In this document: one piece after another, positions 1 to 5,331 of the stretch
How the letters are laid out: the number at the start of each line of letters is the position of its first letter
Position numbering within the stretch: the first letter of the stretch is position 1
From: Acidimicrobiales bacterium
GTDB taxonomy: Bacteria; Actinomycetota; Acidimicrobiia; Acidimicrobiales; Acidimicrobilacustridaceae
Length of the DNA: 5,807 bases
Direction: 5' to 3'
Assembly (NCBI GenBank): GCA_023264135.1
Contig: JALQSZ010000103.1
Location: 1 to 5,807 of the forward strand
Made by a program: the position numbers and the translations under genes
The notes under the pieces: model-generated
What the model was told of the DNA's origin: nothing
The model's database searches: none
Seen by the model: the letters and a program-made list of their open reading frames with translations, nothing else

Positions 1-23
1 CGGGAAAACAATCGGGGGGTCAT
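1..23 (-). CDS. possible start of a downstream gene, cut by the window edge
   Basis: A minus-strand ATG at 23-21 opens a frame of seven full codons (MTPRLFS) that runs off the left edge. It is preceded by GGAG (bases 29-32, read on the minus strand) with a 5-base spacer, a usable ribosome binding site and better than those of most minus-strand genes here. It would be the next gene after the SCO1-like gene, 52 bases downstream and in the same direction. Nothing about its product can be read from seven codons. The call rests only on start plus ribosome binding site and could be chance. Confidence 0.3.
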
Positions 24-60
24 CGTGTCTCCATGGGGGGGGTTGGATCGACTGTGTGTG

Positions 61-73
61 CTGGAACTTCCAG
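61..73 (-). repeat. short perfect inverted repeat just after the SCO1 stop
   Basis: CTGGAA-C-TTCCAG forms 6-base arms around one central base, beginning two bases past the TGA of the SCO1-like gene. As RNA it could fold with a 5-bp stem and a 3-base loop. No T-run follows on the minus strand, so it is not a typical intrinsic terminator. It may be a weak stabilising hairpin or chance. Confidence 0.25.
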
Positions 74-75
74 CC

Positions 76-741
76 TCAGGACTTCGGATACACCGTGTCC
101 ATCAGTTGAACGAGTGTGGCAGCAACTTCGGGACCTGTCGTACCGAAGGGCCATTCCCACACCAACTGACCTTTGTCATCGACAACATAGGTCAGACCTG
201 AATGTGCAACGCCGTAGGTGGTCGCACCCGGTTCGTGGGGATCGACCTGCCACTGCGCACCAAATTGATAGGTCACGCCGTACAACTGAAACGAATCGGT
301 CGCGCGCAATGCATGCTTCGTTGAGTTCGGGAAGAAATGCGTGAGGTAGTCCATCATTCGCGCGCCGGTGTCGCGTTCGATGTCGACGGTCGCGAACGCG
401 ACTTCAACGTGATCGGCCACTGATGGTCCGACTTCCTCGAGTCCGGCAGCAAGGTCTGCCATCGTCACGGGGCAAATATCTGGACACGTGAGATAACCGA
501 AGTACACAACCAATAAATCGCCTGGAGATGCTTTGAACGGAAAATCGGTTCCGTTCGGATCGGTTGCGTAATCGGGAAGCGAAAATGTGTCGGTCTTGCG
601 CACGGGTGTGGGCTTGTAGCCACGCGGTGCTGCAGGAGCCGTTGAGGTTGCCGTCGAGGAGGACGAACCCGATGAGCACGCAGTCGCACCCAGAGCAATC
701 GTGAGCGCCAACGCGCAAACGGCAAGAAGTGAACGACGCAT
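76..741 (-). CDS. SCO1/SenC family copper chaperone lipoprotein
   Basis: The product of 221 residues (from the chosen start) is a thioredoxin-fold SCO1/SenC protein. The family delivers copper to the CuA site of cytochrome c oxidase or handles thiol redox on the outer face of the membrane. The N-terminus MRRSLLAV... is a typical lipoprotein signal: two arginines, a hydrophobic stretch to about residue 19, then ATAC with Cys22 as the lipidation site, followed by a Ser/Thr/Ala/Pro-rich linker to about residue 40. The copper motif CxxxC-P is seen as TCPDICP (Cys86, Cys90), and the third ligand is His180 in GVAHSGLTY. The frame stays open upstream to a GTG at 861, adding 40 residues rich in Lys/Arg. 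I prefer the ATG at 741 because the signal peptide starts there. No good ribosome binding site is visible (AGGA lies about 17 bases upstream). It follows the HIT gene in the same direction after a 120-base gap. Family call firm, start less so. Confidence 0.88.
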   Translation of the reverse strand: MRRSLLAVCALALTIALGATACSSGSSSSTATSTAPAAPRGYKPTPVRKTDTFSLPDYATDPNGTDFPFKASPGDLLVVYFGYLTCPDICPVTMADLAAGLEEVGPSVADHVEVAFATVDIERDTGARMMDYLTHFFPNSTKHALRATDSFQLYGVTYQFGAQWQVDPHEPGATTYGVAHSGLTYVVDDKGQLVWEWPFGTTGPEVAATLVQLMDTVYPKS

Positions 742-861
742 ACCCACACTCTGTCGCTTCCTGGCGCCTTTTCGTTCCCGTTTAGGAACTTTCTTGACCG
801 AGGTCATCGAGAGTCGGGACTTTCGCCCTGCCGTGTGACACACGACACGGGGACCACACAC
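742..861 (-). promoter_or_regulatory. 120-base intergenic gap with three inverted repeats
   Basis: Between the HIT stop and the favoured SCO1 start lie three inverted repeats: CCGTGT-N8-ACACGG (831-850), GGGC-GAAA-GTCC as read on the minus strand (817-828, a GNRA-type tetraloop hairpin with one G-T pair), and GTTCC-N6-GGAAC (774-789). None is followed by a T-run, so intrinsic termination is not supported. I see no clear -10/-35 pair. The region is a candidate leader or operator for the SCO1-like gene. It is also an open frame that could extend that protein, which weakens the regulatory reading. Confidence 0.35.
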
Positions 862-1386
862 TTACGAGGGCCAGGCGTCTCGAACTTTTTCAAGCGTTGC
901 ATCAAGGGGTTCCGGAAGAACACGTGCAAGCGCAACTGCGGTCATGAAATTGCTATCGGCATCCCAACGAGGAAGCACGTGTGTATGCAGATGATCGGGA
1001 ACGCCGGCACCGGCGGCACGACCCAGATTCAACCCCACATTGACGCCGTCGCACCGATAGGCGCGCTTCAATGCAATGACAGCGTCTCTCGACAGATGCG
1101 ACATCTCTTCGAGCTCCGCATCGGTGAGACCTTCGAGTTCGGCGACTGCCCTATTCGGCACGACGAGAAGATGTCCACTCGTATAGGGATACGCGTTCAG
1201 CAGCACTGAACAGGTCACACCTCGATGAACGATCATTCCTTCGTCGTCGGAAAGCGCGAGTACGCGTTCGAAAAGCGAACCGTTTTCGTCGGGATCAAGT
1301 GACGTGTCTTCTGGTTGCGTCACTGCCGTGATGTACGACAATCGCCAACCGGCCCACAGATGATCGAGATGGGGCGCGTCAGCCAT
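862..1386 (-). CDS. HIT-family protein, Ap4A phosphorylase-like
   Basis: This 174-residue histidine-triad protein carries the signature HLHTHVL (His132, His134, His136), whose central histidine is the usual nucleophile of nucleotidyl transfer in this superfamily. Other landmarks are LNAYPYTSGHLLVVP (residues 63-77), the GVNVGLNLG segment (114-122) and PRWDADSNFM (139-148). From memory these match the layout of Mycobacterium tuberculosis Rv2613c, reported as an Ap4A phosphorylase, including the LWxxWRxxY-like N-terminus (residues 10-18). It likely acts in the cytoplasm on dinucleoside polyphosphates, but the exact substrate is inference. The ATG starts 3 bases after the thrS TGA (TGATCAATG) with no Shine-Dalgarno site, so translational coupling to thrS is likely. 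In M. tuberculosis the homologue also directly follows thrS. There the next gene is pgsA, whereas here it is SCO1. Confidence 0.88.
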   Translation of the reverse strand: MADAPHLDHLWAGWRLSYITAVTQPEDTSLDPDENGSLFERVLALSDDEGMIVHRGVTCSVLLNAYPYTSGHLLVVPNRAVAELEGLTDAELEEMSHLSRDAVIALKRAYRCDGVNVGLNLGRAAGAGVPDHLHTHVLPRWDADSNFMTAVALARVLPEPLDATLEKVRDAWPS

Positions 1387-1389
1387 TGA

Positions 1390-3339
1390 TCAGGAATGAC
1401 CCGCGACGTCGGCCGCAAGGCGCTCAACAAACGCTTCGAACGACACGTTGCGCTCCACTTCTCCCCCGCGCGGATTCACTCCGACGGTCGAGTGAGCGAC
1501 GTCGTCGTCGCCAATGACAAGCACATACGGAAGTTTCTCGAGCTTCGCCTTGCGGATGCGACCGCCAAGCGGTTCGTCGGCTTCAAGCATGTCGGCACGG
1601 AATCCTCGGGCCCGAAGACTGGCAACGAGCAGACGAGCATGTGCATCGTGATCGTCACGCACGGGAAGGATTCGCACCTGAACGGGCGCAAGCCACGCTG
1701 GGAATGCTCCTGCGTAGTGCTCGAGAAGCACACCAAAGAACCGTTCGATTGATCCGAACAGCGCGCGATGCAACATGATCGGACGCTTTCGCGAACCGTC
1801 GGCAGCGACATATTCGAGATCGAAACGCTCGGGGAGATTGAAGTCACACTGAATCGTGCTCAACTGCCACGTGCGGCCGATCGCATCTTTGATGTCAATG
1901 TCGATCTTCGGCCCGTAGAACGCAGCATCGCCTTCTTTGACCGAGTACTCGAGACCATATTTCTCGAGCGCGTTTTTCAACGCTCCGGTTGCTTTCTCCC
2001 AGATTTCATCGCTACCGACGTGCTTATCGGGATCTTTCGTTGAAAGGTTGGCGGTGAATTCGGTGAAACCGAACGCGCGCAACACACTCATCACAAAGTC
2101 GAGCAACGAGGCGATTTCGTCCTGGAGTTCTTCTTCGGTGCAATAGATATGGCTGTCGTCTTGCGTGAAACCACGAATGCGCATGAGTCCGTGAAGCGTT
2201 CCGGCTCGTTCGTAGCGGTACACCGTGCCAAGTTCGAATAAGCGCAACGGAAGTTCGCGATAGCTGCGCTGACGACTGCGGAAGATCAAACAGTGCATCG
2301 GGCAGTTCATCGGCTTCGGGTAATACGAGCCGTTGTCCATCTCCATCGGCGGATACATGCCGTCTTTGTAGAAATCGAGATGGCCGGAGGTTTCGAAAAG
2401 ATTCGCGTTCGCCAAATGAGGGGTGACCACGAACTGATAGCCACCCTTCTCGTGACGATCGCGGCTGTAGTCCTCCATCAGTTTGCGGACAATCGCACCC
2501 TTCGGATGCCACACCGCAAGACCACCGCCGAGTTCGGAGGGGAAGCTCAGAAGATCGAGTTCGGTCGCGAGCTTGCGATGGTCGCGTTCGGCCGCTTCTT
2601 CGAGACGTTTGAGATACGCCTCGAGATCTTTCTTCGACGCCCAGGCCGTTCCATAAATGCGCTGAAGCATCGGGTTGCGTTCGTCGCCACGCCAGTAGGC
2701 GCCCGCAACTCGCATCAACTTGAAGTGACCGAGGCGTCCGGTGTCGGGAACATGGGGGCCACGACAAAGGTCGATGAATCGTGGCGGGTTCTCATAGGTT
2801 CGAACGAGTCCCGATTCGGTCGCCGACGTGGGGTCGTCCGCGGCGCCTCGAATGATCTCGCACTTGTATTTGTGGCCACTGAAGAGTTCGAGAGCAGCGT
2901 CTTCGGGGATTTCATCGCGAATGAACGGTTGCTTCTCCGCGATGATCTCGCGCATGCGTTTGTCGAGGCGATCGAGATCGTCGGGAGTGAAGGTTCCGCC
3001 GTCAGGTAGTTCGAAGTCGTAATAGAACCCATTTTCGATTGGCGGACCAATCGCAAATGTGGCGCCGGGAAAGAGATCAAGTACTGCCTGAGCCAACACG
3101 TGAGCGGTTGAATGGCGAATGGTGAAGAGACCACGCTCGTCGGTCTCGGTGATGATTGCGACTTCATCACCGCTCTCAAGCGGCCACACCAAATCACGTT
3201 CGGTCCCGTTCACGGCACCGATCACTGCCGCTTTCGCCAGCCGTGATCCGATGGACGAGGCCAACCCAGCGACGGTGGTGCCGGCGGGAACAGAACGCTC
3301 GGAACCGTCAGGAAGGGTGATGGTGATCTCGTCAGACAT
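1390..3339 (-). CDS. thrS: threonyl-tRNA synthetase
   Basis: This complete class II synthetase of 649 residues is close to the usual length of about 640. It charges tRNA-Thr with threonine in the cytoplasm. Domains in order: TGS domain (about 1-65); editing domain with HSTAH (76-80) and CRGPH (192-196), the four editing-site residues known from the E. coli enzyme; catalytic core with zinc ligands Cys346 (MNCPMHC), His397 (DDSHIYC) and His524 (MLHRALFGS); motif 2 around RYERAGTLHGLMRIRGF (375-391); motif 3 in HRALFGSIERFFG (524-536); and an anticodon-binding domain (about 550-645) with the GGRIRKAK helix. No key residue is missing, so editing and charging should both work. The start is the first ATG at 3339, which gives the normal TGS N-terminus. 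No Shine-Dalgarno site precedes it, but TACGCT sits 7 bases before ATG, which suggests a leaderless transcript. mshC lies 50 bases upstream, and the HIT gene follows 3 bases downstream. Confidence 0.97.
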   Translation of the reverse strand: MSDEITITLPDGSERSVPAGTTVAGLASSIGSRLAKAAVIGAVNGTERDLVWPLESGDEVAIITETDERGLFTIRHSTAHVLAQAVLDLFPGATFAIGPPIENGFYYDFELPDGGTFTPDDLDRLDKRMREIIAEKQPFIRDEIPEDAALELFSGHKYKCEIIRGAADDPTSATESGLVRTYENPPRFIDLCRGPHVPDTGRLGHFKLMRVAGAYWRGDERNPMLQRIYGTAWASKKDLEAYLKRLEEAAERDHRKLATELDLLSFPSELGGGLAVWHPKGAIVRKLMEDYSRDRHEKGGYQFVVTPHLANANLFETSGHLDFYKDGMYPPMEMDNGSYYPKPMNCPMHCLIFRSRQRSYRELPLRLFELGTVYRYERAGTLHGLMRIRGFTQDDSHIYCTEEELQDEIASLLDFVMSVLRAFGFTEFTANLSTKDPDKHVGSDEIWEKATGALKNALEKYGLEYSVKEGDAAFYGPKIDIDIKDAIGRTWQLSTIQCDFNLPERFDLEYVAADGSRKRPIMLHRALFGSIERFFGVLLEHYAGAFPAWLAPVQVRILPVRDDHDAHARLLVASLRARGFRADMLEADEPLGGRIRKAKLEKLPYVLVIGDDDVAHSTVGVNPRGGEVERNVSFEAFVERLAADVAGHS

Positions 3340-3346
3340 GAGGGCG

Positions 3347-3352
3347 AGCGTA
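3347..3352 (-). promoter_or_regulatory. putative -10 box for leaderless thrS transcript
   Basis: TACGCT on the minus strand fits the actinobacterial -10 pattern TANNNT and ends exactly 7 bases before the thrS ATG, so transcription would begin at or next to the start codon. No recognisable -35 hexamer is seen 17-19 bases upstream (CCGGAG or TTCCGG lies there). The npdG start shows the same arrangement. Inferred from spacing only. Confidence 0.4.
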
Positions 3353-3389
3353 CTTGAGACGGTCTGGCGCTCCGGAAGCAGTTACGAAA

Positions 3390-4559
3390 TCAGCGTTGCG
3401 GGTCACCAACGAGGAAAATGCCGAGCAGTTCTGCTGCGGAACCGACGCCTTCGCCCCGCTCAACCGCGCGATCGATTGCGTCGACAGCCCCGGGGGTGTC
3501 GAGATCATCGTCGAGTCGCGCTCGGACCTCGTTGAGCGCGGTCTGACTGTCGACGGCGCCTGGCGCGTTTGTCGCAGCAAGCCACAACTCAAGGCGAGCG
3601 GCAGCGATCGGCATGATTTCGTCGTGCCACTCCCATGAGTCGCGGTAATGGTTCGCAACGATCGCCAATCGGATGGCGCGCACATCCCAGGTTTTGCGCA
3701 GCTCGCTGATGAAAACGAGATTGCCAAGAGACTTCGACATTTTCTCGCCATCCATCCGCACCATTGCCTGATGCATCCAGTGGCGCACAAACGGCTGCCC
3801 GGTTGCCGCTTCGCTCTGAGCCGCTTCGCATTCGTGATGCGGAAAGATGAGATCGGATCCACCACCGTGAAGATCGATCGTGGTGTCGAGTTCGCGAAGT
3901 GCAAGGGCCGAACACTCGATATGCCAACCCGGTCGACCAGGACCCCACAGCGATTCCCAACTGGGTTCATCAGGTGCCGAGGGCTGCCAAAGAACAAAGT
4001 CGAGTGGATCACGTTTGTTCGGATCGTCGGGGTTGCCGCCGTGTTGGCGGGCGAGCTCAATCATTTGTTCGCGGTTGTAATGAGAAACCTGACCAAACCG
4101 ATCGAACGAACTCACATCGAAATAGACCGAGCCGCCGCTTTCGTAGGCATGCCCTTGGTCGAGCACCATGCCGATGAAACCGCGAATATCGGCAATAGCT
4201 GAGGTCGCACGAGGCTCGCTCCAGCATTCGATGACATTGAGCGCTTCCATATCGGCATCGAATCGAGCGGTCTCGGCAGCAGCGAGATCGAGGTAGTGCA
4301 CGCCGAGTTCGCGGGCCTTACGTAGAAGATCGTCATCGACATCGGTGACGTTACGAACACAACGCGTTTCATGACCCAGATCACGCAGACGACGTTGCAG
4401 AACGTCGTAGGTCACATAGGTGGCGGCATGACCGAGGTGCGTTGCATCGTACGGAGTGATGCCGCACGTGTACATGAGAACAACGGGGCCAGGTTCAAAG
4501 GCAATGACCTCGCGCTGAGCGGTGTCGTACAAATGCATTGGACCAGCCGGAGTCGCCAT
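3390..4559 (-). CDS. mshC: MshC-like cysteine:GlcN-Ins ligase (mycothiol synthesis)
   Basis: This 389-residue protein is a class I cysteinyl-tRNA-synthetase relative. MshC joins cysteine to glucosaminyl-inositol, with ATP, in mycothiol synthesis. The N-terminal signature TCGITPYDATHLGHAATY (31-48) is the MshC form of the HIGH motif; CysS enzymes usually have HIGHxR or HIGNxR there. Zinc-site residues are Cys32, Cys216 in GWHIECSALAL, and His241 in GGGSDLIFPHHE. Trp212 and Thr35 match cysteine-binding positions known in MshC. The KMSKS loop is intact (273-277). The protein is shorter than CysS (about 460) and lacks most of the C-terminal tRNA-binding part, as MshC does (about 410). It starts 2 bases after the npdG stop (TAACAATG) with no Shine-Dalgarno site, so coupling is likely; Met8 is a less likely start. 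The alternative is a truncated or divergent CysS. A separate full-length cysS plus mshA, mshB and mshD in the genome would settle it. Confidence 0.82.
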   Translation of the reverse strand: MATPAGPMHLYDTAQREVIAFEPGPVVLMYTCGITPYDATHLGHAATYVTYDVLQRRLRDLGHETRCVRNVTDVDDDLLRKARELGVHYLDLAAAETARFDADMEALNVIECWSEPRATSAIADIRGFIGMVLDQGHAYESGGSVYFDVSSFDRFGQVSHYNREQMIELARQHGGNPDDPNKRDPLDFVLWQPSAPDEPSWESLWGPGRPGWHIECSALALRELDTTIDLHGGGSDLIFPHHECEAAQSEAATGQPFVRHWMHQAMVRMDGEKMSKSLGNLVFISELRKTWDVRAIRLAIVANHYRDSWEWHDEIMPIAAARLELWLAATNAPGAVDSQTALNEVRARLDDDLDTPGAVDAIDRAVERGEGVGSAAELLGIFLVGDPQR

Positions 4560-4561
4560 TG

Positions 4562-5230
4562 TTACCGAAGCTTTTCGGGATCGATGCCGGTGAACTTCAC
4601 CGCGACACGCGTCTTGTATTTGAGATTGAGTTCAAGCAAAACCGCGGTGAACGCTTCGATGGGAGCGGCTTGTGTGAGATCACCGGCGTCGAGCGCTCGC
4701 ATATTTGGCATCTCGTTAATGAGATCCATCGAGACACGCTTGGCAACGGAATGATCGGAGCACACCAAGACATCGCTCTCGATCGGATGATTGAGATCGG
4801 CGAGTTCCTTGGCTGGCACATGGTGCAACGCACCCACTACCAGCGATCGAGGCACTGCAGCCTGCACACTTGCCGCCACCGAACCACGTGGTGGCACCAG
4901 TGGCTGAAACTCGTGACCTACGCGAATGAGTGCATTGGCCATACAAATGACGATCTTGCCTTCAAGGAGATCAGAGACGGATTTCGCCGTTGTCCATGCG
5001 GCGTCCCATGGAGTCGCGATGACAATCAGTTGCGCCGACGCCGCACCAGCGTTGTCGGCAGCGGTGATATCGAGATTGCGATCGGGCCAATCGGCGTTGA
5101 TGCCGTCGACAACTTCCGCAGCGCGTTCCGCGCTCCGGGAGCCGAGGATGATCTGATGTCCCGCCGACGCGAGCCTGATCCCGAGGGCGCTACCTGCTGG
5201 GCCGGTCGCGCCCACGATTCCAATCTGCAT
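4562..5230 (-). CDS. npdG: NADPH-dependent F420 reductase (F420:NADPH oxidoreductase)
   Basis: This 222-residue Rossmann protein (from the chosen start) interconverts NADPH/F420 and NADP+/F420H2, supplying reduced deazaflavin to F420-dependent enzymes. The N-terminal MQIGIVGATGPAG gives the dinucleotide loop GATGPAG (7-13). LGSRSAERA (29-37) holds the Ser-Arg pair that in the archaeal Fno enzyme contacts the NADP 2'-phosphate. Further family landmarks are ATPWDAA (72-78), VVGALHHVPA (131-140), VLVCSDH (154-160), LDAGDL (180-185) and the VAVKF end (209-213). Length fits the family (Archaeoglobus Fno about 212). The start is uncertain. The ATG at 5230 puts the first beta strand at the N-terminus as in homologues and has TACGGT 7 bases upstream, which suits a leaderless message. 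An ATG at 5263 would add 11 residues and has a GGGGGAG ribosome site with a 7-base spacer. First gene of the minus-strand run, tightly followed by mshC. Confidence 0.9.
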   Translation of the reverse strand: MQIGIVGATGPAGSALGIRLASAGHQIILGSRSAERAAEVVDGINADWPDRNLDITAADNAGAASAQLIVIATPWDAAWTTAKSVSDLLEGKIVICMANALIRVGHEFQPLVPPRGSVAASVQAAVPRSLVVGALHHVPAKELADLNHPIESDVLVCSDHSVAKRVSMDLINEMPNMRALDAGDLTQAAPIEAFTAVLLELNLKYKTRVAVKFTGIDPEKLR

Positions 5231-5237
5231 GCGGCGA

Positions 5238-5243
5238 ACCGTA
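5238..5243 (-). promoter_or_regulatory. putative -10 box for leaderless npdG transcript
   Basis: TACGGT on the minus strand matches TANNNT and ends 7 bases before the ATG at 5230, the same geometry as at thrS. The next bases upstream are a perfect inverted repeat (5245-5258) lying in the would-be -35/-10 spacer. No convincing -35 hexamer is visible. If translation really starts at 5263, this box is inside the coding sequence and means nothing. Confidence 0.35.
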
Positions 5244-5244
5244 G

Positions 5245-5258
5245 CGGACCAATGTCCG
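5245..5258. repeat. inverted repeat CGGAC-CAAT-GTCCG
   Basis: Perfect 5-base arms flank a 4-base centre, directly upstream of the candidate npdG -10 box. It is placed where a repressor could block the promoter, but it is short and could be chance. If the npdG start is at 5263 it falls within the first codons. Confidence 0.3.
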
Positions 5259-5270
5259 TTCATCGCGCTG

Positions 5271-5277
5271 CTCCCCC
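5271..5277 (-). promoter_or_regulatory. ribosome-site-like GGGGGAG for the alternative npdG start
   Basis: GGGGGAG on the minus strand lies 7 bases before the ATG at 5263, a good Shine-Dalgarno spacing. It is the main argument for the longer npdG form with the extra residues MNGHWSATVRR. It overlaps the inverted repeat CCCGA-AAG-TCGGG (5275-5287), so it may be a chance product of that element. Confidence 0.35.
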
Positions 5278-5318
5278 GAAAGTCGGGTTGGGCAACGTAA
5301 CGTCTCTGCGGTAACCGC
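5275..5318 (+). promoter_or_regulatory. fabI upstream region: inverted repeats and possible -10
   Basis: Two perfect inverted repeats lie ahead of fabI: CCCGA-AAG-TCGGG (5275-5287) and GCGGT-A-ACCGC (5308-5318). Between them TAACGT (5298-5303) fits TANNNT and would start transcription near 5310, leaving a short leader that carries the ribosome site. TTGGGC (5288-5293) resembles a -35 element but is too close to that -10; it is 18 bases from TAACCG (5312-5317), a poorer -10. The palindrome at 5308-5318 would overlap the transcription start, a common operator position. All inferred from pattern. Confidence 0.3.
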
Positions 5319-5322
5319 GATC

Positions 5323-5328
5323 GGAGGA
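5323..5328 (+). promoter_or_regulatory. strong ribosome binding site of fabI
   Basis: GGAGGA lies just before the ATG at 5332; GGAGG is separated from it by AACC. It is the clearest Shine-Dalgarno site of the window and fixes the fabI start. Confidence 0.8.
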
Positions 5329-5331
5329 ACC

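Noticed and set aside
61..73. Intrinsic terminator after the SCO1-like gene
   Set aside because: The inverted repeat is perfect but short, and no T-run follows on the minus strand, so it is listed only as a repeat.
2024..2767. Minus-strand 247-codon frame overlapping thrS
   Set aside because: It is an out-of-frame reading of the thrS gene with an Arg/Ser-rich translation and no family resemblance.
2293..3009. Plus-strand open frame of 238 codons inside thrS
   Set aside because: It is antisense to the conserved ThrRS core and editing domains; stop codons are rare opposite G+C-rich genes, and no domain or ribosome site was seen.
3340..3389. Terminator or hairpin between mshC and thrS (GCTTCCGGAGC)
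   Set aside because: The near-palindrome has no loop room and no T-run; read-through from mshC into thrS remains likely.
3332..4060. Minus-strand 242-codon frame overlapping the mshC-like gene and the gap to thrS
   Set aside because: Shadow of the mshC-like frame; it lacks any motif, and the true frame is fixed by the zinc-site, HIGH-type and KMSKS signatures.
4538..5314. Long plus-strand open frame of 258 codons opposite npdG
   Set aside because: It lies antisense to a clearly recognised F420 reductase, its translation has no recognisable motif and is rich in Arg/His/Trp as expected of a shadow frame, and it overlaps the divergent promoter region.
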